Shown: piece after piece, positions 19,389 to 28,352 of the stretch
Layout: each line of letters begins with the position of its first letter
Numbering within the stretch: the first letter of the stretch is position 1
NCBI GenBank assembly: GCA_015056015.1
Contig: SVHD01000002.1
Span: 1 to 64,000, forward strand
Direction: 5' to 3'
DNA length: 64,000 nucleotides
DNA from: Clostridiales bacterium
GTDB lineage: Bacteria; Bacillota; Clostridia; Christensenellales; Aristaeellaceae
Translations under genes and position numbers: made by a program
Notes under the pieces: generated by a model
Database searches by the model: none
What the model saw: the letters and a program-made list of their open reading frames with translations, nothing else
What the model was told of the DNA's origin: nothing

Positions 19389-20134
19389 TCTTCCGCCTCC
19401 TTCGGTTCACGCATCACGCCCAGAGGATAATAGGGCATCACCTTTTCCCGCACCCATTCCAGGGCCTTGACGGGGGTCATGCCCCAGTTGGTGGGACAGG
19501 TGGAGAGGAATTCGATGAGGGTAAAGCCCAGGCCCTTCTGCTGGATTTCAAAGGCCTTGCGAACCGCCTTCTTGGCAGCGCGCACATGGGCAGGGGAATC
19601 CAGGGCCACGCGCTCGATATACACAGCGCCGTCAATGGTGGCCAGCATTTCGCTCATTTTCAGGGGCATGCCGTTGAGTTCCTTGCTGCGGCCATCCTGG
19701 GAAGTGGTGCTCTTCTGGCCGATCAGGGTGGTGGGGGCCATCTGGCCGCCGGTCATGCCGTAGATGCCGTTGTTGATAAAGAAGGTGGTGAATTTTTCAC
19801 CGCGCTGGGCGGCATGGACGATTTCAGCGGTGCCAATGGAAGCCAAATCGCCGTCGCCCTGATAGGTGAATACGATCTTATCGGGATGCACCCGGCGGAT
19901 GCCGCTGGCCACGGCAGGGGCACGGCCATGAGCGGATTCGCACATATCCACATTCATATACTTGTGGGCCATAACGGAGCAGCCGATGGGGGCCACGCCG
20001 ATGGCATTGCCCAGCATGCCCATTTCATCCAATACTTCCATGATGATGCGGTGGGCGATGCCATGGGTGCAGCCGGGGCAATAATGGGTGGGCACCTCGG
20101 TCATGCCCTTGGTATATTCAAATACTGGTTTCAT
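19385..20134 (-). CDS. 2-oxoacid:ferredoxin oxidoreductase, beta (TPP-binding) subunit
   Basis: HYCPGCTHGIAHRII, AHGRAPAVASGIRRVHPDKIVFTYQGDGDLASIGTAE. Confidence 0.93.
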   Translation of the reverse strand: MKPVFEYTKGMTEVPTHYCPGCTHGIAHRIIMEVLDEMGMLGNAIGVAPIGCSVMAHKYMNVDMCESAHGRAPAVASGIRRVHPDKIVFTYQGDGDLASIGTAEIVHAAQRGEKFTTFFINNGIYGMTGGQMAPTTLIGQKSTTSQDGRSKELNGMPLKMSEMLATIDGAVYIERVALDSPAHVRAAKKAVRKAFEIQQKGLGFTLIEFLSTCPTNWGMTPVKALEWVREKVMPYYPLGVMREPKEAEE

Positions 20135-21225
20135 TTCAATCCCTCCAACACAGCCTTGGCCCGGGCGGCAACCTCAGGCGATACGGGCACCATGCCGCCG
20201 GTGCGGTGCGCCAGATAAACGGGCAGGCGGCCGCGAACGGCAATCTGCACATCGCTGATCATCTGGCCCATGGAAAGCTCAGCAGAGATAACGGCCTTGG
20301 TGGTGCCAAAGTCAATTTCATCAAAGGCCTTATTGGGGAAGGGCCAGAGAGAAATAGGACGGATCAGGCCGGCCTTGATGCCCTGGGCAGCCAGGATTTC
20401 AATGGCTTCCCGGGCAATGCGGGCCATGGTGCCAAAGGCCACAAAGACCACTTCCGCGCCCTTCAAATTTTCGGTTTCGTAGCGGCAGAGTTCCTTTTCG
20501 GCACGGGCATATTTTTCAAAGAGATATTCGCAATGCTTTTCCAGATCTTCGGGCTGCATGCGCAGGGATTTGACCACCCGGCGATTCTGCACGCCGCCGC
20601 GATCGTTATAGCCGGTGCTGGCCCAATCCCGGCTGGCCGCGATTTCTTTGGGCCCCAGCACGGGCTTGAATTCGGGCAGGCGCACGGGCTCCATCATCTG
20701 GGCGATCATGCCGTCCGCCAGCACCATAATGGGATTGCGCCATTTCTGGGCCATTTCGGTGCCTTCGTAGAGCAGATCCACCGCTTCCTGAATATTGCTG
20801 GGGGCGAAGACGGGAATGCGATAGTCGCCGTTGCCGCCGCCGCGGGTCACCTGATAATAGTCCGCCTGGCCGGGCTGGATGCCGCCGATACCGGGGCCGC
20901 CGCGGGAGGCATTCAGGGCCAGAAGAGGAACTTCGGCAGAGCAAAGGAAGCTCATGCCTTCCTGCATCAGAGCGATGCCGGGGGAAGAAGAAGAGATAAA
21001 TACATTGCCGCCCGCAGCACCGGCGCCATAAGCCATATTAATGGCGCCCAGTTCGCTTTCCGCCTGAATGAATACGCCGCCATGCTTGGGCAATTCGCGG
21101 CTCATATATTCGGGCACTTCGCTCTGGGGGGTGATGGGATAACCAAAATAGAAGCGGGCGCCGCCGCGGATGGCGGCCTCGCCAAAGGCTTCATTGCCCT
21201 TCATGAGCACTTTATCGGTGATCAT
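20131..21225 (-). CDS. 2-oxoacid:ferredoxin oxidoreductase, alpha subunit (VorB-like)
   Basis: GNEAFGEAAIRGGARFYFGYPITPQSEVPEYMSRELPKHGGVFIQAESELGAINMAYGAGAAG. Confidence 0.93.
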   Translation of the reverse strand: MITDKVLMKGNEAFGEAAIRGGARFYFGYPITPQSEVPEYMSRELPKHGGVFIQAESELGAINMAYGAGAAGGNVFISSSSPGIALMQEGMSFLCSAEVPLLALNASRGGPGIGGIQPGQADYYQVTRGGGNGDYRIPVFAPSNIQEAVDLLYEGTEMAQKWRNPIMVLADGMIAQMMEPVRLPEFKPVLGPKEIAASRDWASTGYNDRGGVQNRRVVKSLRMQPEDLEKHCEYLFEKYARAEKELCRYETENLKGAEVVFVAFGTMARIAREAIEILAAQGIKAGLIRPISLWPFPNKAFDEIDFGTTKAVISAELSMGQMISDVQIAVRGRLPVYLAHRTGGMVPVSPEVAARAKAVLEGLK

Positions 21226-21449
21226 TGGTCGCCCTCCTCTTTCTGATAAATTTCAATGGCCCCGTCCGGGCACATCAGCGCGCAGCTCTGGCAGCCGATG
21301 CAGTTTTCTTCCTGCTTGGCGCAGGCGGGATGATAACCTTTCTGATTGACCTGATCGCTCATGCCGATCACGCCCTTGGGACATACGGATTTACATAATT
21401 CGCAGCCCTTGCATTTGTCCGGGTGAAATACAAGCTTAAACGCCCGCAT
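21222..21449 (-). CDS. 4Fe-4S ferredoxin-type (delta) subunit of the oxidoreductase
   Basis: Two Cx2Cx2Cx3C clusters: CKGCELCKSVCP and CIGCQSCALMCP. Confidence 0.93.
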   Translation of the reverse strand: MRAFKLVFHPDKCKGCELCKSVCPKGVIGMSDQVNQKGYHPACAKQEENCIGCQSCALMCPDGAIEIYQKEEGDQ

Positions 21450-21476
21450 CTTTGGTTCGCTCCTTTCAGCAATTCC

Positions 21477-22160
21477 TTATTTATCCAGATAGGCAGGCCG
21501 CATATACAGGCCCAGAGGCTGAAGCGAAGGAATTCCCTCCAGCGCATCCGGGGATACGATGCCTGCGGGATAGCAGGTATACATGAGTTTTTTGCCCATC
21601 ATTTGGGAAAGCTCCGCCGCCATTTTGTGGCCTTCCCGGATAATTTCCGGGGTAGTTTCCCGCAAAAGATGGGTGTTATTGACCAGGCAATGGGCCGTAA
21701 GGGAAAGCTCCCTTTCGATGGATTCCACATGGGCCATGGCATTTTCCAGGGTGCCGGTTTCATAGCGGCAGAAATTCACCACCGCCCAAAGCTCGTGCTC
21801 ATCCCCTTGAAAATACTTGCCGAACTGACGCAGCACCCGGGCCCCGGCGTCATTGCCGCCCAAATCCACAATGGTCTGGCAGCCATCATCCTCCAGCGGG
21901 GCACGCAGCGCCGCCGTCAGCGCCGGCAATTCCGCCGTCATGGATCCGCCAAAGGTATCGGAATAGACCTGCACTCCATGGGCGCGCAGCAATTCCTGCT
22001 GTTCCCGGGAACGGAAATAGGGATTGGCCACATCCAGATCCACCAGCGCCAGCCGGGGATAAGTCTTTTCCTGCTGCTTGGCCAGGGAAAGCGCCAGGCT
22101 CACCGCCAGTTCCGTCTTTCCGCTGCCGTAATGCCCGGCAATGACAATGATCCGCTTCAT
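21477..22160 (-). CDS. P-loop NTPase (MinD/CobQ-like) of the oxidoreductase operon
   Basis: MKRIIVIAGHYGSGKTELAVSLALSLA Walker A; upstream of the delta subunit in the same orientation. Confidence 0.8.
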   Translation of the reverse strand: MKRIIVIAGHYGSGKTELAVSLALSLAKQQEKTYPRLALVDLDVANPYFRSREQQELLRAHGVQVYSDTFGGSMTAELPALTAALRAPLEDDGCQTIVDLGGNDAGARVLRQFGKYFQGDEHELWAVVNFCRYETGTLENAMAHVESIERELSLTAHCLVNNTHLLRETTPEIIREGHKMAAELSQMMGKKLMYTCYPAGIVSPDALEGIPSLQPLGLYMRPAYLDK

Positions 22161-22206
22161 GGCCTTCCCTCCTTCCGACATTTTCAAAAGAAAATGCTTA
22201 CAGAAA

Positions 22207-22235
22207 ATTATCCTCTCTTCTCATGAAATTGTCAA
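22207..22235 (-). promoter_or_regulatory. Promoter of the oxidoreductase operon
   Basis: Minus TTGACA (22235-22230), 17 bp, GATAAT (22212-22207). Confidence 0.6.
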
Positions 22236-22253
22236 TCCCGGATGATTGTATTT

Positions 22254-22285
22254 CTTTTGTATACGCATGAAAAATTTCACAAAAG
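22254..22285. promoter_or_regulatory. Candidate operator between divergent promoters
   Basis: CTTTTGT (22254-22260) ... ACAAAAG (22279-22285) inverted repeat, with TGAAA-AA-TTTCA inside. Confidence 0.35.
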
Positions 22286-22290
22286 AATGG

Positions 22291-22319
22291 TTGACAAGGG
22301 GCTTTTCCTTTGATACACT
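22291..22319 (+). promoter_or_regulatory. Promoter driving the T-box leader
   Basis: TTGACA (22291-22296), 17 bp, TACACT (22314-22319). Confidence 0.65.
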
Positions 22320-22334
22320 ATCCTTAATTTCATA

Positions 22335-22601
22335 GCAATGGCGATGACGAAGAAGGCGGAATGAGGGCCAAGCACAGAGAGCCGGCGTATGCTGAAAGCC
22401 GGCGGCGGAATTCATTCAGGCTGTCGCTTCCGAGCCGGGGCCCTGAACAATGCAGTAGGGGCTTCCGAGATACGCTGCGTCAGTGCGAAGGGCTTAATTG
22501 AGCCCCCAAGAGGCGTGAAAACACGCAATTTGAGTGGTACCGCGGGTTGAAATTCAGCTCGTCTCAAAGAAAAAAATGCTTTGAGGCGGGCTTTTTCTTC
22601 G
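22335..22601 (+). ncRNA. T-box leader with transcriptional terminator
   Basis: Stem I features AGAGAGCCGGC...GCTGAAAGCCGGC; GGGCTTAATTGAGCCC stem; T-box TGAGTGGTACCGCGGG (22531-22546); terminator agctcgtctcaaag ... ctttgaggcgggctttttc. Confidence 0.9.
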
Positions 22602-22629
22602 CCTCTTACCCATGAAGGAGGTTTTTATC

Positions 22630-24903
22630 ATGGCTGCTATCAATCAGGCTCCTGCCATGCTGCGGGATGTGGCCGCCCGTATTCATGATCTGCGGGAAAT
22701 TTCCGGTTTTTCCATTGCGGATCTGGCCCGGCTCACCGATGTGAGCGAACAGGAATGTGCCCGTTATGAAGCCGGCGCAGCGGAAATGCCCTTTACCTTT
22801 GTGCATAAATGCGCCCTGGCCTTCGGCGTTGATATCGTGGATCTGATCGAGGGCACCAGCCCCCGGCTTTCTTCCTATACCGTTACCCGTAAGGGCCAGG
22901 GGGAAGTGACCACCGATATCAAGGGCATTGAAATGCGCAATCTGGCCCCCTTCTTCCGCAAGAAGATCGTGGAGCCCTATTTTACCCGCTATTCCTATGA
23001 TCCTGCCCAGCAGGCGGAGCCCATCCACACCATCACCCACTCCGGTCAGGAATTTGACTATATTCTCTCCGGCGTTCTGCGGGTGCAGGTGGGCGATCAC
23101 ACCGAAACGCTGCGGGAAGGGGATTCCATTTATTTTGACTCCTCCACCCCCCATGGCATGATCGCCGCCGAAGGGCAGGATTGCCTCTTCATGGCCATCG
23201 TTATCCCGGGTGAAGAAACCGAGGCCCCCAGCAAGCATGAGGCCATCGTGGCCGAAAAGCCCCAGCATACCCTGGTCAGCGAAAAATTCATCCAGACCAC
23301 CGAAGATCATCGCGGCGCCCTCACCGCCATCCATTACCACGATATCGATCAATTCAATTTTGCTTTCGATATTATGGATGAGCTGGCCGATACCAAGGGT
23401 GATCAATTGGCCATGATGCATCTGGATATCAATCGTCAGGAACGGCGCTTTACCTTTAAGGATCTGAAAGAAAAATCCAATCAGGCCGCCAATTATTTCC
23501 GTTCCCTGGGCATCCGCAGGGGCGATCGGGTGATGCTGGTGCTGCGGCGGCAGTATCATTTCTGGATTTCCATGCTGGCCCTGGAAAAGATCGGCGCCAT
23601 CGCCATTCCCGCTACGGATCAATTGCTCTGCAAGGATTATATCTATCGCTTCCAGGCGGCCGGCGTCAGCGCGGTGCTGTGCACCAGCCATGGCAATGCC
23701 GCTTACGAAATGGAGCAGGCATTCATGGAATGCCCCCAGGTGGAACATAAGATTTTCTGCGGCGGCAAGCGGGAAGGCTGGCTGGATTTTGACGCCGCCT
23801 TCGCTTCCTTCTCCACCATCTATCCCCGCACCCCCGACGCCCCCGGCGGCGATGATCCCCTGCTCATGTTCTTTACCAGCGGCACCACCGGTTATCCCAA
23901 GCTGGTCTGCCACAGCCATAAATACCCCCTGGGCCATTTCATCACCGCCAAATACTGGCATTGCGTGCAGCCCGGAAAGCTGCATCTTACCATTTCCGAT
24001 ACCGGCTGGGCCAAGGCTCTGTGGGGCAAAATGTTTGGCCAGTGGCTGTGCGAAGCCACCATCTTCGTCTATGATATGGATCGCTTCCACGCCGCCGAAA
24101 TCATGCCCCTGTTCCAGCACTACGATATCAAAACCTTCTGCGCGCCGCCCACCATGTATCGCATGCTGATCAAGGAAGATCTGTCCAAATATGATCTTTC
24201 CTCCATCTGCCACGCCACCACCGCCGGCGAAGCGCTGAACCCCGAAGTATTCCATAAATTCCGGGAGGCCACGGGCGTTTCCATCATGGAAGGCTTTGGT
24301 CAGAGCGAATCCACCCTGATTATCGGCACTTTGGTTGGCATGGCGCCCAAGGTCGGCTCCATGGGTAAGCCCACGCCCCTGTATGACGTGGATATCGTGG
24401 ATAGCTACGGTCATTCCGTGCCCGTTGGTGAAACCGGCGAAATCGTTATCCGCACCGATGACGGCCCGGCCTGCGGCCTGCTTACCGGCTATTACGGCAG
24501 CGATGACCGCAATGTAATGGGCAATTGGCACGACGGCCTCTACCATACCGGCGATACCGCCTGGCGGGATGAAGACGGATACTTCTGGTATGTGGGCCGG
24601 GTAGACGATCTGATCAAATCCAGCGGCTATCGCATCGGGCCTTTCGAAATCGAATCGGTCATCATGGAATTGCCTTATGTGCTGGAATGCGGCGTATCCG
24701 CCGCCCCCGATCCCGTCCGCGGTCAGGTGGTCAAGGCCAGCATCGTGCTGGTCAAGGGTACCGAACCCACGGAAGAACTCAAGAAGGAAATCCAGAATTA
24801 CGTCAAGCAGCGCACCGCGCCCTACAAATATCCCCGCATCGTGGTTTTCAAGGACGAGCTTCCCAAGACCACCAGCGGCAAGATCCAGCGCTCCAAGCTG
24901 TAA
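22630..24903 (+). CDS. XRE-family HTH + cupin + AMP-forming acyl-CoA synthetase fusion protein
   Basis: N-term HTH (LREISGFSIADLARLTDVSEQECARYEAG), cupin (HSGQEFDYILSGVLRVQVGDHTETLREGDSIYFDSSTPHGM), AMP-binding signature (MFFTSGTTGYPK), C-terminal PKTTSGKIQR. Confidence 0.92.
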   Translation: MAAINQAPAMLRDVAARIHDLREISGFSIADLARLTDVSEQECARYEAGAAEMPFTFVHKCALAFGVDIVDLIEGTSPRLSSYTVTRKGQGEVTTDIKGIEMRNLAPFFRKKIVEPYFTRYSYDPAQQAEPIHTITHSGQEFDYILSGVLRVQVGDHTETLREGDSIYFDSSTPHGMIAAEGQDCLFMAIVIPGEETEAPSKHEAIVAEKPQHTLVSEKFIQTTEDHRGALTAIHYHDIDQFNFAFDIMDELADTKGDQLAMMHLDINRQERRFTFKDLKEKSNQAANYFRSLGIRRGDRVMLVLRRQYHFWISMLALEKIGAIAIPATDQLLCKDYIYRFQAAGVSAVLCTSHGNAAYEMEQAFMECPQVEHKIFCGGKREGWLDFDAAFASFSTIYPRTPDAPGGDDPLLMFFTSGTTGYPKLVCHSHKYPLGHFITAKYWHCVQPGKLHLTISDTGWAKALWGKMFGQWLCEATIFVYDMDRFHAAEIMPLFQHYDIKTFCAPPTMYRMLIKEDLSKYDLSSICHATTAGEALNPEVFHKFREATGVSIMEGFGQSESTLIIGTLVGMAPKVGSMGKPTPLYDVDIVDSYGHSVPVGETGEIVIRTDDGPACGLLTGYYGSDDRNVMGNWHDGLYHTGDTAWRDEDGYFWYVGRVDDLIKSSGYRIGPFEIESVIMELPYVLECGVSAAPDPVRGQVVKASIVLVKGTEPTEELKKEIQNYVKQRTAPYKYPRIVVFKDELPKTTSGKIQRSKL

Positions 24904-24916
24904 TAAAAAGAAACAT

Positions 24917-25022
24917 TTTTGCGAGAGGGCCTTTCTTTTGAAAAAGAAAGGCCCTCTCGCGCTCTCCCAAAGAAAACTGCCCCGAAAAAAACATCCTCCA
25001 TTCCGCGGCATTTTCCCCGTGA
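24917..25022 (+). repeat. Dispersed double-hairpin repeat, copy 3
   Basis: ttgcgagagggcctttcttttgaaaaagaaaggccctctcgcgctctcccaaagaaaactgccccga ... cattttccccgtga. Confidence 0.8.
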
Positions 25023-25205
25023 ACGAAAAGGAAGCGGGCAGGCGCGTTTCCAATACTTTTGCCCTGTTTTTTTCACGTTCAATTCGCCCTTTCCGGTTTA
25101 CTTTCCGAAATGCCGATGTTATAATATTTAATGGAGGATTGCGCGGCGCATCTGCGCTGCTTTTTTCCATTCATATCCGAATCAAGACAGGAAGGAGGGA
25201 TAAAT

Positions 25206-26105
25206 ATGCATATCCGTGCGGCGGCGCAGGGGAATCCCCGGCGCAAGCCACTCAGGCAGCGGCTGAAGCCCTATCTGTTTTTGCTGCCCATTTTGCTTTT
25301 CGCCATCGGATTTGTTTATTATCCTTTCTTCAAAACGTTTCTTTACAGCTTTTCCCGGGTAAACTTTAAAGGGGAAATCACCGGATTTGTGGGGCTGGAA
25401 AATTTCCGGTATCTTTTCTCCCGTCGGGATTTTGGCATTGCGCTGAAAAACACTTTGCAGCTGACGCTGCTCAATGTGCCCATCACCCTGGCAATCACCA
25501 TTTTCCTGGCCCTGCTGGCCACCAATCGCCGCAGGGGCAGTGCCATTTATGAAACCATGTTCACCCTGCCCATGGCGGTATCCATGTCGGCGGCGGCACT
25601 GATTTTCAAGGTATTGCTCAATCCCACGGTGGGCTATATCAATCATCTTTTCCAGCTGAATATTGGCTGGTATGAGGATCGGAACACCGCCCTTTACGGC
25701 ATTCTGATGCTGACGGTGTGGATGGGCATCGGCTTTGATTTTCTGCTCTTCCTCTCCGCCTTCCGCTCGGTGCCCAGGCATCTGATGGAAGCGGCGTTGA
25801 TTGACGGAGCGGGCGCAGGCAATCGTTTTTTGCGGATTCAGTTGCCCCTTATTTCCCCCACCATTCTCTATGTGGCCTGCACCAATATGGTGCTTGCCAT
25901 GATGACCAGCGGCCCCATCATCATTTTAACCCAGGGCGGGCCTTCCCGGGCCACCACCACCCTGATTTATATGATGTATTCCTCGGGCTATTCCTCTTCC
26001 AATTACAGCCTGGCGGCCTGCGTCAGCCTGATCACCTTCGCCCTGACGCTGCTCTTCACCATCGGGGCTTTCACCCTGGAAGGAAAGAAGGTGCATTATC
26101 AATGA
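25206..26105 (+). CDS. Sugar ABC transporter permease (UgpA/MalF-like)
   Basis: EAA loop HLMEAALIDGAGAGNRFLRIQLPLI; TM helices. Confidence 0.9.
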   Translation: MHIRAAAQGNPRRKPLRQRLKPYLFLLPILLFAIGFVYYPFFKTFLYSFSRVNFKGEITGFVGLENFRYLFSRRDFGIALKNTLQLTLLNVPITLAITIFLALLATNRRRGSAIYETMFTLPMAVSMSAAALIFKVLLNPTVGYINHLFQLNIGWYEDRNTALYGILMLTVWMGIGFDFLLFLSAFRSVPRHLMEAALIDGAGAGNRFLRIQLPLISPTILYVACTNMVLAMMTSGPIIILTQGGPSRATTTLIYMMYSSGYSSSNYSLAACVSLITFALTLLFTIGAFTLEGKKVHYQ

Positions 26106-26938
26106 CGCGGAAGCAAAAAAAGCGTCTTTCCGATGCGCTGCTTTCCCTGCTGGCCCTTTGCCTGGGCCTGGCGATTATTTTCCCCGTGCTTTACGGCATT
26201 CTGGGCGCCTTCAAAAGCGAAGCGGAATTCGCCGCCTATCCCCCCACCCTGTTTCCCCAAAGCTTTGGCTACACGGAAAATTTTGAAACCGTGTGGCGGC
26301 AGGTGCCTGTGCTGCGTTTTTTCTTCAATTCCTTCGTGGTAGCGCTGCTGGGCACCGGCGTGCGGCTGGTATTCGCTATTCTTGCGGCCTACGCCTTCGT
26401 ATTCTTTGAATTCAAGGGAAAGAGATTTCTCTTTTTCCTGATTCTGGGCACCATGATGCTGCCCGCCGATACGCTGCTGATCACCAATTACCAGACGGTG
26501 GCGCAGCTTGGACTGATGGATTCCTACCTGGGCATGGCAATCACTTCCTTTGTGGGGGCAAGCCAGATGTTCATGCTGCGGCAGAATTTCAAATCTGCCC
26601 CCCTGGCGCTGAAGGAAGCGGCCCATCTGGATGGCTGCGGCGATCTGCACTTCATGCTGTCCATCCTGCTGCCCATCAGCAAGCCCGTTCTGGTCACGCT
26701 TTTCGTGCAGGGCTTTGTGACCATGTGGAATGCCTATCTCTGGCCCCTGCTGGTTACCAATCAGAATGATATGCGCACCATCCAGGTGGGCATCACCATG
26801 CTGACCACCCTGGAGGATACCAATTACCATGTGGTATTGGCCGGGGTTGCCATTTCCCTGATTCCCGCTTTCATTCTTTTCTTCTTCCTGCGCCGGAATA
26901 TTACCCGCGCCATGGCGGCGGGGGCGCTGGTTGGCTGA
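26102..26938 (+). CDS. Sugar ABC transporter permease (UgpE/MalG-like)
   Basis: EAA loop ALKEAAHLDGCGDLHFMLSILLPI; TM helices. Confidence 0.9.
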   Translation: MTRKQKKRLSDALLSLLALCLGLAIIFPVLYGILGAFKSEAEFAAYPPTLFPQSFGYTENFETVWRQVPVLRFFFNSFVVALLGTGVRLVFAILAAYAFVFFEFKGKRFLFFLILGTMMLPADTLLITNYQTVAQLGLMDSYLGMAITSFVGASQMFMLRQNFKSAPLALKEAAHLDGCGDLHFMLSILLPISKPVLVTLFVQGFVTMWNAYLWPLLVTNQNDMRTIQVGITMLTTLEDTNYHVVLAGVAISLIPAFILFFFLRRNITRAMAAGALVG

Positions 26939-26996
26939 GGGTTTTCGCGGCATGGCCGCTTAACCATTTTTATTGATCGTAAAAGGAGGCTCCCTG

Positions 26997-28322
26997 ATGA
27001 AACGGAAACTGACGGCTCTTATGTTAACGCTTGTTATGATTTTATCCCTTTGCGCCTGCACCGCCAGCGCAGAAAATACCAAAATCACCTTCTGGCATTC
27101 CATGTCCGATAACGCCGGGGTGCTGATGGAAAGCTATATCCAGCAATTCAATGCCACCGTGGGCAAAGAAAAGGGCATCGAAGTGGAATTGGTGTTCCAG
27201 GGCTCCTATGCCGACGCCACCACGAAAATGAACAGCATGCTCAACACCAATCAGACCGATACCCTGCCCGATGTGATGCAATTGGACGCCACCGGCAAGG
27301 TATCCTATCATGCTTCCGGCGTGGCCTATACCATCGATCAGGCCCGGGCGGATGACGCCGCCTTTGATACCGGCGTTGGCGCGCTGCTTAACGCCGCCAT
27401 GGGCAACTGGAATTTTGCCGGCACCCAGCTGGGCCTGCCCTTTGCCACCTCCACCACCATTCTTTTCTATAATAAAACCCTGCTGGACAGCGTGAATATG
27501 CAGGCCCCGGAAACCTTTGCCGATATTATTTCCCTGGCCGCCGCCCTGCCCAAGACCACGGAAGCCGGCACGGAGCTGATCCCCTATGCCGCCATTCCCA
27601 ATACCCCCACCCTGGCCAACTGGCTGGGACAATTGGACAGCTATGTAGTCAATCACAAGAACGGCTCTGAAGCCTCCGCCACCGAGCTGGCCTGCATTGA
27701 TAACGGCGCCCTTGCCACCTTCCTGACCGAATGGAAGCGGATGTATGACGAAGGCGCGCTGAAAAATACCGCCGCCTCTTCCGATGCGTTTGTAACCGGC
27801 CAATTGGCCCTGTATACCTCCTCCTCTTCCAACGTGACCTCTCTGCTCAATAAAATCAACGGCGGCTTTGAAATGGGCGTGGCCTTCTATCCCAAGGTCA
27901 ATGAAGAGGCCTCCTTCGGCGCCAGCGTATCCGGCAGCTGCCTGGTCATGTTTGATAAGCAGGATGACGCCAAAAAGGCCGCCGCCCGGGAACTGCTGCT
28001 GTATCTGACCAGCGCCCCCATTCAGGCGGATTTCGCCGTGGGCACGGGCTATATTCCCGCCAATGAAAATGCGGTGAATGAAGCCGTTTATCAGCAGCTT
28101 CTGCAGGAATATCCCCAGTACAAGGTGGGCATGGAGCAATTGGCCGTCACCCCCGCTGCCATGCGTTCTGTCACCGTGGGCCCCTCCACCGATTTCTATT
28201 ATGCCATCCAGAATTGCGTATCCGATATGCTGGAATACGGCGATGATGCGGAAACCACCGTGGATATCATGGCGGATGAATTGGGCGGGCTGCTCTATCA
28301 ATACGCCCAGGCCAATCAGTAA
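26997..28322 (+). CDS. Sugar ABC transporter, extracellular solute-binding protein
   Basis: Lipoprotein-like signal LSLCACTASA; ITFWHSMSDNAGVLMESYIQQFN. Confidence 0.9.
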   Translation: MKRKLTALMLTLVMILSLCACTASAENTKITFWHSMSDNAGVLMESYIQQFNATVGKEKGIEVELVFQGSYADATTKMNSMLNTNQTDTLPDVMQLDATGKVSYHASGVAYTIDQARADDAAFDTGVGALLNAAMGNWNFAGTQLGLPFATSTTILFYNKTLLDSVNMQAPETFADIISLAAALPKTTEAGTELIPYAAIPNTPTLANWLGQLDSYVVNHKNGSEASATELACIDNGALATFLTEWKRMYDEGALKNTAASSDAFVTGQLALYTSSSSNVTSLLNKINGGFEMGVAFYPKVNEEASFGASVSGSCLVMFDKQDDAKKAAARELLLYLTSAPIQADFAVGTGYIPANENAVNEAVYQQLLQEYPQYKVGMEQLAVTPAAMRSVTVGPSTDFYYAIQNCVSDMLEYGDDAETTVDIMADELGGLLYQYAQANQ

Positions 28323-28352
28323 TTCCATTCTTCCGGGGAAAGGAGAATTTCC

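Noticed and set aside
24917-24970. Interpreting the dispersed hairpins as Rho-independent terminators
   Set aside because: Stem is followed by a conserved CCCTCCC linker rather than a U-run, copies occur inside operons, and proper terminators are present separately (for example 29371-29402).
22606-25170. 854 aa ORF on the minus strand opposite the acyl-CoA synthetase
   Set aside because: Shadow ORF from GC-rich codon bias; composition (Gly/His/Ile-rich) is typical of antisense frames, and the plus strand has clear conserved domains.
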